64,000 nt of DNA from contig JAHPZE010000017.1 in assembly GCA_019058365.1 (NCBI GenBank), positions 22,830 through 86,829 on the forward strand, in the 5' to 3' direction. The position numbers and the translations under genes were made by a program. Below, one piece after another: positions 34,811 through 43,205 of the stretch. Source of the DNA: Promethearchaeota archaeon. GTDB lineage: Archaea; Asgardarchaeota; Lokiarchaeia; Sigyniarchaeales; SOKP01. The first letter of the stretch is position 1, and every line of letters starts with the position of its first letter. The notes under the pieces are model-generated. The model did no database searches. It was not told where the DNA came from and worked only from the letters and a program-made list of their open reading frames with translations.

Positions 34811-37249
34811 TTGACTTCAGAACAGATAGAAGAGATTTTATTAAAAGATGAAATGCAAAGCAGTTATATCGATTATGCTATGAGTGTGGTCGTTGGAAGA
34901 GCCATTCCAGATGTTAGAGATGGGCTCAAACCTGTTCATAGACGGATTATTTACGCTATGGCTCAAAATAATTGGTATTATACAAGTTCACACGTAAAAT
35001 GTGCTAGAATTGTTGGTGAAACCCTAGGTAATTATCATCCTCATGGTGATATGGCTGTGTATAATGCATTGGTGAGAATGGGACAAGACTTCTCTTTAAG
35101 GTACCCTTTAATCCATCCTCAGGGGAATTTTGGTTCTATTGATGGAGATCCTCCAGCAGCTTACAGATATACTGAAGCAAGATTATCGCAAATATCAAAT
35201 GAATTAATTGAAGATATTGATAAAGAAACCGTAGATTTTCAACCTAATTTTGACAATAGTACTTCTGAACCTTTATATTTGCCAGCTAAACTTCCTAATA
35301 TTCTCTTAAATGGTACTAAAGGAATTGCTGTAGGAATGGCAACCTCCATGGCACCACATAATTTGACAGAAGTCTGTAATGGGATTATCTCAACCATAGA
35401 TGATCCTGATATTTCTATAGAAGAACTAATGGAAATAATTAAAGGTCCTGATTTTCCCACAAGTGGTATAATCACTGATACTAATGGAATCTATAATGCG
35501 TATCATACGGGAAATGGAACCATAAATATTAGTGGAAAGATTGAAACTGAAATAAAAGGCAATAAAACTAGTTTAATAATTACTGAAATTCCTTATCTAG
35601 TTAATAAAACTGATTTAATTGAATCTATTGCGAAATTAGTAAAAGATGGAGTTCTTAAAGATATCAGAGATTTACGTGATGAATCTGATAGAAAAGGTAT
35701 GCGTATTGTATTGGATTTATCTGCAAAAGCTCAGCCTGTTATAATTAAAAATATCCTTTTTAAAAGGACTAGACTTCTAACAACTTTCAACATATCTAAT
35801 CTGGTTCTAATTAATAATGGGAAACAACCGAAAATTCTCAATCTCAAAGAGATTATTAATGAATATATTGACCATCGATTAATTATGATCTCAAAAAGAA
35901 CTGAATATCTTCTTAGAAAAGCACAGGAAAGACTTCATAGAGTTGAAGGATTATTAATTGCATTAAATAACATTGATAATGTAGTAAATTTAATTAAAAG
36001 TTCAAAAGATACAAATGAAGCAAAAAACAAATTAAAAGCATCTTATGAGTTAAGTGATATTCAAGTTCAAGCCATTTTAAGTATGCCTTTGTCTCGATTA
36101 ACTAATTTGGAGCAACAAAAATTAGTTGATGAACAAAACTCATTACAAATAGACATTAATAAATACAACAAAATTCTAAAACAAAAGAAACTTCGTCTAA
36201 ATATAATTAAAACTGATTTAAATGACTTAATTAAGAAATACGGAGATGAAAGAAAGACAAAAATAAAAATGGTTGAACACCATGAAGTTAAAGAAATTGA
36301 ACAAAAAGATTTAATTAAAAAGGAAACTACTATTGTAATTTTCACAAAAAATCAATATATTAAAAGAATCTCTTTAGAAGAATACCAGGCTCAAAGACGT
36401 GGTGGTCGTGGGAAAAAGAGTATGACTGTGCGAGAAGAAGATTTTATTACCGATTTATTTGTAAGCACTACCCACGACACAATTTTAATATTTACTTCGA
36501 AAGGTAGGGTTTATTCAATAACTTGTTTTGATATTCCTTTACAGACACGAACCGCACGAGGTAAACCTATTATTAATTTTATCTCTCTACAATCAGGTGA
36601 AAAAATTTCAGCTATGATTCCAATTAATAATTTTAATACTAATGAAATGCTTATTATGACAACTAAGAAAGGAATTATTAAAAAGACTCCTTTAAAATTA
36701 TTCTCAAAATTTAAAAGTACGGGAGTAAGAGCTCAAAGAATAAGGCCTGATGATGAATTAATAAGTGTTAAAAGACTCTCCAATGAACTTCAGGATATAT
36801 TTATTGCCACTAAATTAGGATATGCAGTTAGATTTGATGAAACTGAATTACGAGAGTTAGGACGTAATTCTATGGGAGTGAAAGGAGCAGAATTAAGAGA
36901 AAATGATGAAGTTATTGATACTCTTCTCGTGTCTGATGATGATATAATATTAACCCTCACTCAAAATGCTTATGGTCAAAGAACATATGTGAAAGAGTAT
37001 CGTAAAACTGGGCGTGGAGCTAAAGGTGTCCGTAATATCTCATTGGATAAAATAAAAGATGATAAAGTCATTGCCATTAAAATTGCTAAACATATGGATA
37101 TATTAATAGGAACAGAACAAGGTCAAATGATAAGAGTGCCTGTTGATTCAATAAGAATAACCCATAGAACTGCTAAGGGTGTAAGAGTAATTAAACTTTA
37201 TGAAGATGATTTTGTTGTAGCAATTGGAAAATGTGAACAAGAACCTTAA
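34811..37249 (+). CDS. gyrA: DNA gyrase subunit A (TTG start)
   Basis: Product of 812 residues starting at TTG, the only sensible start 47 bases after gyrB. SYIDYAMSVVVGRAIPDVRD opens the winged-helix domain. The catalytic Tyr is about residue 120 in AAYRYTEARLS. The GyrA box QRRGGRGKKS near residue 530 is present, which marks true gyrase able to wrap DNA and supercoil negatively, rather than topoisomerase IV. Six C-terminal beta-pinwheel blades follow, each with GxxxR-like repeats (TARGKPIINF, TGVRAQRIRP, GRNSMGVKGAEL). AAYRY differs slightly from the bacterial AAMRY. Confidence 0.97.
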   Translation: MTSEQIEEILLKDEMQSSYIDYAMSVVVGRAIPDVRDGLKPVHRRIIYAMAQNNWYYTSSHVKCARIVGETLGNYHPHGDMAVYNALVRMGQDFSLRYPLIHPQGNFGSIDGDPPAAYRYTEARLSQISNELIEDIDKETVDFQPNFDNSTSEPLYLPAKLPNILLNGTKGIAVGMATSMAPHNLTEVCNGIISTIDDPDISIEELMEIIKGPDFPTSGIITDTNGIYNAYHTGNGTINISGKIETEIKGNKTSLIITEIPYLVNKTDLIESIAKLVKDGVLKDIRDLRDESDRKGMRIVLDLSAKAQPVIIKNILFKRTRLLTTFNISNLVLINNGKQPKILNLKEIINEYIDHRLIMISKRTEYLLRKAQERLHRVEGLLIALNNIDNVVNLIKSSKDTNEAKNKLKASYELSDIQVQAILSMPLSRLTNLEQQKLVDEQNSLQIDINKYNKILKQKKLRLNIIKTDLNDLIKKYGDERKTKIKMVEHHEVKEIEQKDLIKKETTIVIFTKNQYIKRISLEEYQAQRRGGRGKKSMTVREEDFITDLFVSTTHDTILIFTSKGRVYSITCFDIPLQTRTARGKPIINFISLQSGEKISAMIPINNFNTNEMLIMTTKKGIIKKTPLKLFSKFKSTGVRAQRIRPDDELISVKRLSNELQDIFIATKLGYAVRFDETELRELGRNSMGVKGAELRENDEVIDTLLVSDDDIILTLTQNAYGQRTYVKEYRKTGRGAKGVRNISLDKIKDDKVIAIKIAKHMDILIGTEQGQMIRVPVDSIRITHRTAKGVRVIKLYEDDFVVAIGKCEQEP

Positions 37250-37254
37250 GAGAA

Positions 37255-37617
37255 TTAACTCTTTTGTTTAAGATATGGAATTAGACAGAGAAAATTTAAA
37301 CTACTTTTACCTACATTATCTATTCCATGTTTTTCATTAGGGGGAATATATACAAAATCACCTTCATTAGCTATCTCAACTTTCCCTTTGTCATTATAAA
37401 ATTTCCCAGTTCCAGATAACACATAAATTTCGTGATCTTCTGGATGATTATGAAGAGGAACATTTTGCCCTGGTTTAACTTCAATTCTTCTCATTGCGAA
37501 ATTTCTTGCACCTAAATTTTCATCGATCAACCATCTGATATAAATTCCATCCACTTTAGTACCATCAGCTAAAACTGCCTCTTTTTCTTCAACTTCTTTA
37601 TAATTCTTTTTTAACAT
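37255..37617 (-). CDS. Cupin-domain protein
   Basis: Product of 120 residues forming one cupin barrel. Motif 1 is PGQNVPLHNHPEDHEIYVLSG (His, His, Glu metal ligands) and motif 2 is GDFVYIPPNEKHGIDN. Small single-cupin proteins bind a metal and may be sugar isomerases, dioxygenases or sensors; the substrate cannot be told. It converges with gyrA, with 5 bases between the stops, and is divergent from the M14-like gene at 37750. Confidence 0.88.
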   Translation of the reverse strand: MLKKNYKEVEEKEAVLADGTKVDGIYIRWLIDENLGARNFAMRRIEVKPGQNVPLHNHPEDHEIYVLSGTGKFYNDKGKVEIANEGDFVYIPPNEKHGIDNVGKSSLNFLCLIPYLKQKS

Positions 37618-37749
37618 AATAAAAAAAAAATTTTTAATCTATTAAAATTATAGCTTGTTAATTTTCATATGACAGTTTTATAAAGAAAAAAAAATTAAAT
37701 TCTTATAACACTTATAAGCGAAATTCACTCAATTTTTAAGGATAGAAAA

Positions 37750-38688
37750 ATGGAACTTAAAGAAATCCTTAACCAAATCCCAGAATATAAAGAATTCATG
37801 ACAATTTCTGAATTAGATGCTTCCAGTAAAAAACTAGCCGAAAAATTTAATTATGTAGACTTGAAAGAAATTGGAAAATCGCGAGAAGGACGAACAATAT
37901 ATTGTCTAAAAATAGGTGAGGGGAAAAAAAATGCGCTTCTATTTGGATTTCCACATCCCAATGAACCAATAGGGAGCATGAGTCTAGAGTTTTTATCATG
38001 TTTTTTAGCAGAAAATCCTGACTTTACAAAAAATTCAGGGTATACGTGGTACTTAATTAAAGCAATTGACATCGATGGTGCGATTCTTAATGAAGGATGG
38101 TTTAAAGGAGAATTCAATCCTTTAAAATATGCTAAGAATTATTATAGACCTGCAACCTACCAACAAGTTGAATGGACTTTCCCAGTCAAATATAAAAAAT
38201 TTAGCTTTAACTCTCCACTACCAGAAACTCGAGCCTTAATGGAATTATTGAATTTAATAAAACCTAAATTTATGTATAGTCTTCACAATTCTAGCTTTGG
38301 TGGTGTATACTTCTTAATTTCATATGAAATAGGAAATTTACATACTGATTTAGTTGATTTTGTTACCAGAGAAAATTTACCTTTGCATTTAGGAGAACCC
38401 GAATTATCCTCTATGATAAAATATCATGATGGGTTCTTTCAATCAGCTGGTATTCAAGAAATTTATGATTCCTTGGAAGTTGAAGGTGTTGAAAATCCTC
38501 AACAAGTCCTTAAGACGGGTACTAGTTCGTTTGACTATCTTAAAAAAATCGTAGGTAAAGAATCTTTTTCTTTTGGTTGCGAAATTCCCTATTTCTATGA
38601 TAAACGTATAGCAGATTGCTCTTTAACCGATTTAAATAGGAAAAATTTGCGGATAGAATCATTAGAATATATAAAAGATATTTATTAA
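37750..38688 (+). CDS. M14-family zinc carboxypeptidase-like protein
   Basis: Product of 312 residues. FGFPHPNEPIGSMSLEFLS carries the HxxE zinc-ligand pair, DIDGAILNEGWF lies near the substrate Arg/Asn region, and FMYSLHNSSFGGVYFL supplies the third ligand His. This is the M14 (carboxypeptidase A/AGBL-like deacylase) arrangement. The usual final catalytic Glu may be in GCEIPYF near residue 280. A peptide or amide hydrolase is likely. Immediately after the TAA the same frame stays open for another 142 codons (see next entry). Confidence 0.82.
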   Translation: MELKEILNQIPEYKEFMTISELDASSKKLAEKFNYVDLKEIGKSREGRTIYCLKIGEGKKNALLFGFPHPNEPIGSMSLEFLSCFLAENPDFTKNSGYTWYLIKAIDIDGAILNEGWFKGEFNPLKYAKNYYRPATYQQVEWTFPVKYKKFSFNSPLPETRALMELLNLIKPKFMYSLHNSSFGGVYFLISYEIGNLHTDLVDFVTRENLPLHLGEPELSSMIKYHDGFFQSAGIQEIYDSLEVEGVENPQQVLKTGTSSFDYLKKIVGKESFSFGCEIPYFYDKRIADCSLTDLNRKNLRIESLEYIKDIY

Positions 38689-39117
38689 CATTCAAAGAAG
38701 ATATTTAGGTCAATAAGAAAATATTGTAATAAGAATACACGAATTTATACGGTTGTAGAGGATTACCTTTGGAGAAGAGGATCAACTCTTAGTCTTCAAA
38801 TACATGAAGCAAAAACTTCTTCTTATTATGATGGGAAAGCTACAGTTGCTCAAGCTTTTGATCTGAATGTCTCAAAAAGATGGTACGATTTACTATATGT
38901 CTCGATGATTACAAGATTATGTAATGAAGCTATTTCAAACCATCCGGAAAATGAAGTTGAAATTATTGTAATTAAAAAAAACTTCGAGAACTGGATTGAA
39001 CAAAAAATCAATGAATTATTTAAGGGTATTAAGTATGAAATTATTCCAATCCAAAAATTGGTCCGAATTCAAATTGGAAGTGTCTTTATTACTTTAAGAA
39101 ACTTATCAAAAGAATAA
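38689..39117 (+). CDS. Unplaced coding frame directly after M14-like stop, start unclear
   Basis: This frame continues in phase from the TAA that ends the M14-like gene and has 142 open codons up to TAA at 39115. Only the last 70 begin with ATG (38905). The part before that ATG is protein-like: RIYTVVEDYLWRRGSTL, IHEAKTSSYYDGKATVAQAF and NVSKRWYDLLYVS. No ATG, GTG or TTG is in frame before 38905. It may be a separate gene with a non-standard start (ATT or ATA), a 5'-truncated pseudogene, or a C-terminal module reached by stop-codon readthrough. Function unknown. Confidence 0.5.
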   Translation, partial: HSKKIFRSIRKYCNKNTRIYTVVEDYLWRRGSTLSLQIHEAKTSSYYDGKATVAQAFDLNVSKRWYDLLYVSMITRLCNEAISNHPENEVEIIVIKKNFENWIEQKINELFKGIKYEIIPIQKLVRIQIGSVFITLRNLSKE

Positions 39118-39238
39118 TAGCAAAAATTATTTAGATGATTATTTAATTTGATATAAATAATAAGGAATTGTCATTATTGTAGTATTTATATTATTATATC
39201 ATATTAAAAATAAATTAAGAAGGAAATTAATATTAATT

Positions 39239-40162
39239 ATGACTACAATTGGATTTGATCAGTCACATAATAATAAATTAACTATTGAAAATACTACTTT
39301 TGCAGACTTTGTTCAATATCTGTTTGATTCGGATTTTAAATTAGGAAAAATAGAAGCTGGAATTACTAAGGAAAAATTAAATAAATATGATCTTTTTATA
39401 ATCGGGGTCCCAAACTTAGGTCCCAATTTGGATACGGATGAAATAAATGATTTAGTTAAGTATGTTGAGAATGGTGGGAGTCTTCTTGTAATAAATGATG
39501 GGGGTGGCGATTATGAAAATAAAAATAATCTCTCTGAATTAACTAAAAATTTTGGAATAAGATTTAATTCTGATCGCTTGTTTGATAATAAATTTTTTTC
39601 AGAAAAAAATTCCCATCCTATAATTCAAGATTTTAAAAGTCACTTTATTACAAGAGATATATTTAAAATTATTCATTCTAATGGCTGCACTTTAATAATT
39701 GATAAATCTATTGAAAACAGTGATATTGATGTTAACAGTATTGCATTTTCATCGGAAACTACTTCATGGCACAAAATCTTTAATGGGCAAGAATGGCAAG
39801 AAAAATCAGAACAACACCAACCAATTATTGCTGCTACACATTATAGTTTAGGGAAGGTAATCATGATAGGTAATTTATCAATCTTTTCTAATTTAAACAA
39901 ATCATATGGTATAACTGCTGCTGATAACTTTAAATTAATTACTAATATGATTTCTTGGTTATTAAATAAAGTTGGAACCGAAGAAGAACAATTAGTAAAG
40001 CCTGTATATACAACCGTTGCTATTAACCAAGATTTGTTTTATTGGATTAAAGAAATGATAAACAAAGGAAAATGGAAAAAGCTTGATGATGTAATTAATT
40101 TTGCATTAAACGTAACTAAAATCAGAATGAAGGAAGTAGAGAAAGATGGTAAAAGTGAATAA
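39239..40162 (+). CDS. GATase1/DUF4350-like protein
   Basis: Product of 307 residues. Residues 1-230 look like a class-I glutamine-amidotransferase-like Rossmann domain without catalytic Cys: LFIIGVPNLGPNLDTDEIND, YVENGGSLLVINDGGGDYEN, and ATHYSLGKVIMIGNLSIFSN, the pattern of DUF4350 and IFT52-type domains. The last 60 residues form a helical tail (NQDLFYWIKEMINKGKW). The end overlaps the phosphodiesterase gene by 17 bases, suggesting an operon. Role unknown; ligand binding or scaffold more likely than catalysis. Confidence 0.7.
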   Translation: MTTIGFDQSHNNKLTIENTTFADFVQYLFDSDFKLGKIEAGITKEKLNKYDLFIIGVPNLGPNLDTDEINDLVKYVENGGSLLVINDGGGDYENKNNLSELTKNFGIRFNSDRLFDNKFFSEKNSHPIIQDFKSHFITRDIFKIIHSNGCTLIIDKSIENSDIDVNSIAFSSETTSWHKIFNGQEWQEKSEQHQPIIAATHYSLGKVIMIGNLSIFSNLNKSYGITAADNFKLITNMISWLLNKVGTEEEQLVKPVYTTVAINQDLFYWIKEMINKGKWKKLDDVINFALNVTKIRMKEVEKDGKSE

Positions 40163-40676
40163 AGACCAATTATTAATTGGGCTTATTGGTGATACTCATA
40201 TACACACTCTAGAAGGAGATATCCTACTAAATATATTAGATGATTTTAAAGAAAAAGATATTGATTATTTATTTCATGTGGGAGATTTTACAAGCTACAA
40301 AGTATATAAAAAACTTCAAGATATTTTTGGTAACGAAAAAGTTATTGGAATTGTTGGGAATATGGATGACTCAAAAATATCGAAAGAATTACCTAAAAAA
40401 ATAGAATTAGATTTATTTGGACATAAAATTTTTATAACTCATGGTGAAGGCGGACCACACAATATTATTAAACGTTTAAACAGAAGATTTGAATTATCTG
40501 AATATGATATCATCATTTTTGGTCATGTCCACCATCCTTTTAATGAAAAATGGAGAGATGGAAGATTATACCTTAGTCCAGGCACACCAACCGATAAAAG
40601 ATTCACTGATATTAATTCTTATGGGTATCTCAAAATATCTAAAGAAAAAGTTGAGCCAAGCATTATTTATTTATAG
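40146..40676 (+). CDS. YfcE/MJ0936-type metallophosphoesterase
   Basis: Product of 176 residues of the calcineurin-like phosphodiesterase family: GLIGDTHIH (DxH), FHVGDFTSYKVYK (GD), GIVGNMDD (GNxD), KIFITHGEGG (H) and IIFGHVHHPF (GHxH), the full dinuclear metal set. Family members of this length hydrolyse phosphodiesters such as bis-p-nitrophenyl phosphate or 2',3'-cyclic nucleotides in vitro. It overlaps the upstream gene by 17 bases and is followed 20 bases later by the ParB-like gene. Confidence 0.9.
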   Translation: MVKVNKDQLLIGLIGDTHIHTLEGDILLNILDDFKEKDIDYLFHVGDFTSYKVYKKLQDIFGNEKVIGIVGNMDDSKISKELPKKIELDLFGHKIFITHGEGGPHNIIKRLNRRFELSEYDIIIFGHVHHPFNEKWRDGRLYLSPGTPTDKRFTDINSYGYLKISKEKVEPSIIYL

Positions 40677-40696
40677 CAAGAAAATTCTATTAAAAA

Positions 40697-41131
40697 ATGA
40701 ATTCGAAGAAAAAATTCCTTGAAATGGAAATTAGTAATATTCAACCTAGTCAATTATATATAAGCAAACAGAAACTTGCTAAAGTAAAGGAAAAATTTAA
40801 TCTTGAAGATATATCGACATTGGATATAATTCCAATCAAGAAAATAAGAAAAAACATATTTTATACTGATGGCCATACTAGGGCATTTGCCGCTTATCAA
40901 GAGGGTCTTACAAAAATCCCTATAATTTGGGAAGATGAGGAATTAGATTGGGAAATGTATGAAATTTGTATAAAGTGGTGTAAAGATGCAAGTATATTTT
41001 CTATTGCTGATCTTACTAATCGAGTCGTTGATCAAAAAGAGTATGAAATTCTATGGTATAAACGGTGCGATGATTTACATAAAAAATTGGAAATAAATCG
41101 AACACAGAAAAAAAACATAAAAAATTTCTAA
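40697..41131 (+). CDS. ParB/Srx-like domain protein
   Basis: Product of 144 residues. MEISNIQPSQLYISKQKL opens like a ParB N-terminal domain, and FYTDGHTRAFAAYQEGLTKI is the box II-like DGHTR motif of the ParB/sulfiredoxin fold. The second half is helical (DWEMYEICIKWCKDASIFSI). ParB-fold proteins bind nucleotides such as CTP or ATP. This one lacks a DNA-binding HTH, so a chromosome-partition role is unlikely. It follows the phosphodiesterase by 20 bases. Confidence 0.75.
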   Translation: MNSKKKFLEMEISNIQPSQLYISKQKLAKVKEKFNLEDISTLDIIPIKKIRKNIFYTDGHTRAFAAYQEGLTKIPIIWEDEELDWEMYEICIKWCKDASIFSIADLTNRVVDQKEYEILWYKRCDDLHKKLEINRTQKKNIKNF

Positions 41132-41216
41132 GACAAAGTTTTATAAAAAATAAATTAAAAATATCCTAATTGTAATCATTAGATTCAAATATGTAAAAAA
41201 GAATAATTATATTAGA

Positions 41217-41651
41217 ATGGATAAAGAAAGAATTAAGAGGTATAAAGAAAAACAAGAAAAATTGAGTGAATATTTAAGTTATCTTAAAGAGTGGACTCAA
41301 GATTTAAAGGTAGAAGATTTTAATAAAACTAATATAAAAGACCAATTCTCAATTTATCATGCCTTTCAGATTGTAGTTGAAATAATTACTGATTTATCTG
41401 CTATGGTTGTAAAAGATTTAAAAAAAATTCCTAAAGATGATTACTCTAATTTAGAAAGTTTAATCAAAGATAAAATTATAAATAAAGAATTATCTTTACG
41501 TATTAAAGAAGCTAATGGATTAAGAAACAGAATAGTTCACGATTATAACAGCATTGAGGATGATATAGCCTATAAGAGTATATTAAATATTTTAAATAGT
41601 GTTAAACAATTTAAAGAGATAGTCGACGAATGGTTAAAAAAGAACAAATAA
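41217..41651 (+). CDS. HepT-like HEPN RNase toxin (DUF86)
   Basis: Product of 144 residues, mostly helical. The catalytic Rx4HxY motif of HEPN toxins is present as RNRIVHDY near residue 102. Genes of this type (HepT) cleave RNA when not neutralised by their partner MntA, which AMPylates the motif Tyr. The gene overlaps the nucleotidyltransferase by 22 bases, the usual toxin-antitoxin layout with HepT first. Codon use is like its neighbours, so there is no sign of recent arrival. Confidence 0.9.
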   Translation: MDKERIKRYKEKQEKLSEYLSYLKEWTQDLKVEDFNKTNIKDQFSIYHAFQIVVEIITDLSAMVVKDLKKIPKDDYSNLESLIKDKIINKELSLRIKEANGLRNRIVHDYNSIEDDIAYKSILNILNSVKQFKEIVDEWLKKNK

Positions 41652-42025
41652 CTCAGATTTATAATGATTTTCAAGAGATTTTTAATAAAAAAGATATTTT
41701 AGGTGTTTTATTATACGGTTCAGTAGTAAGAGATACAGAAACCAAAAAAAGTGATATAGATATTTGTGTTGTAGCTCCTAATGAAGATAAACATCAATTA
41801 ATTTCTTTTCTTTTACAAAATATTAATGTGAATATAAAAAAATATGATGTTAGGCTTTTTTCTGAATTACCTTTATATATTAAAATTCAGATAATTGAAA
41901 AGGGTATCTTGATTTACTCACCAGATAATCTCGAATTATATGAATACTTTTACCCTTACCGAAAACTATGGGCAGATCAAAAACATCGACAAGACATTTC
42001 AAAGGAAGAACTTTTATCGATTTAA
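41630..42025 (+). CDS. MntA-like minimal nucleotidyltransferase antitoxin
   Basis: Product of 131 residues with the GSx10DxD signature of MNT-family nucleotidyltransferases (GSVVRDTETKKSDID) near residue 30, then ICVVAPNEDKHQ. In HepT-MntA pairs this protein transfers AMP to the HEPN Tyr and blocks the RNase. The 22-base overlap with the HepT gene couples their translation. The third active-site Asp would lie near KYDVRLFSEL. Confidence 0.9.
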   Translation: MVKKEQITQIYNDFQEIFNKKDILGVLLYGSVVRDTETKKSDIDICVVAPNEDKHQLISFLLQNINVNIKKYDVRLFSELPLYIKIQIIEKGILIYSPDNLELYEYFYPYRKLWADQKHRQDISKEELLSI

Positions 42026-42073
42026 AAAAAACTTAAGCTAGGAAGAATTTACCTATAATAGATAAAGATTAGA

Positions 42074-42697
42074 TTATGCAGCTTCCATAGATTTTCCTGA
42101 AAGCTTCTTGTAATGATTGAGTACTGCTTGCCGAGCTGCGTATACAAAAGCTCTCTTAACGTTTATTCCTTGAATAGCTATTGTTTCATAAACAAGCACA
42201 TGATTTAGTTTCGCAGTATCGAGAGCTTGACGTATTTTAGCTATTTCTACAATATCCTCTAAATCTCGTTTATTTGCAAGTACAACTGTAGGTACTTCCG
42301 GAGGATCAAATGCTTTTTGTGGTATCAATTTATCGCCATAAAATCGGAGTAACTCCTTTAAACTCCAGATATTTTCTCCCCATTGATCTATTAAAGAATC
42401 CCACGTAAATATTACAGCATCTGTACCCTTTAGAACAGTTTGGCGTTGAAATTTGTGACGTCTCTGGCCTGCGACAGTATAAACTTGAAATACTACATTT
42501 GAAACCCTTGCTACAACCCTATCAAAAAATAATGTTCGTCCAGTAGGATCTTGGATTTGTTGCATATCCCCTGTGGCAAGACCTTCTCGCTTATAGACCC
42601 AATCTAGCGCAGTGGTCTTTCCACCTAAACTTGGGCCATAAAAACAAATTTTAAACACAAGGGTTCCATCTCCCCGACGACTTGGCAAATATATCAA
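42074..42697 (-). CDS. MglA/Arf-like small GTPase
   Basis: Product of 207 residues. The P-loop GPSLGGKTT is at residues 21-29, the switch I region is DPTGRTLFFD, switch II is VYTVAGQRRHKFQR, and NKRDL is the guanine-specificity motif near residue 150. The WTVAGQR-type switch II and GRTLFFD are MglA signatures, so this is the MglA class near the base of Arf/Rag-like GTPases. Roadblock proteins, two of which are in the window, are the classic GAP or partner of this class. It is not in an operon with them. Confidence 0.93.
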   Translation of the reverse strand: MIYLPSRRGDGTLVFKICFYGPSLGGKTTALDWVYKREGLATGDMQQIQDPTGRTLFFDRVVARVSNVVFQVYTVAGQRRHKFQRQTVLKGTDAVIFTWDSLIDQWGENIWSLKELLRFYGDKLIPQKAFDPPEVPTVVLANKRDLEDIVEIAKIRQALDTAKLNHVLVYETIAIQGINVKRAFVYAARQAVLNHYKKLSGKSMEAA

Positions 42698-42929
42698 TCC
42701 TCGCTTTTAAAAAATATAAAATTATAAATTAAATCTTATTAATTCTATAAAACTCTTGTAATATAAAAATTTGCAAAAGAAAAGTTTTGCTATTTTTAAA
42801 TATTGAAAGGATTATTTGTATATGTATTTACTTCTAATACCCAAATATCATATCTTCGTTCTTAAAAAGTGACGTGAATTATTGTCTGGAATTAAGAGTT
42901 TTGATTTTTTGTTTTTCTAATTTTTCTTT

Positions 42930-43195
42930 TTGAGAATATTAGAAAGTAAGTTTTTTCAAGGATATAAGGAATTTAGGATTATCTATAATAAAGAGAGTCC
43001 TAAAAATATCTTTGGTGTTGGTAAACCTTCTTTAGAACATATTTATATAATTGAACAATCATTAGATGATTTTTTATTTTTGATGTAATTAAACAATGGA
43101 TCAGTAAATTGAGATCTGTAAAGGAACCATTAGAAGATGATATTAAAGATGAATTTTTAACTGAATTAGAAAATTGGAAAGAAAAATTTGGTTAA
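42930..43195 (+). pseudogene. Frameshifted small gene remnant
   Basis: Two overlapping frames appear to be one broken gene. Frame A runs from TTG 42930 to 43088 and encodes KFFQGYKEFRIIYNKESP, then GVGKPSLEHIYIIEQSLDDF. Frame B runs from 43070 to 43195 and continues as VIKQWISKLRSVKEPLEDDI then ELENWKEKFG. Both have good coding composition, and they meet in a run of T residues at 43071-43081, where one inserted or deleted base would join them. No clear start is present. The intact product would be about 88 residues. A sequencing error in the T-run is an alternative explanation. Family unknown. Confidence 0.5.
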
Positions 43196-43205
43196 ATAAC
43201 TGTTC

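Noticed and set aside
39239..41131. A ParB-based partition system
   Set aside because: The ParB-like protein has no HTH or ParA partner, and its neighbours are an amidotransferase-like protein and a phosphodiesterase.
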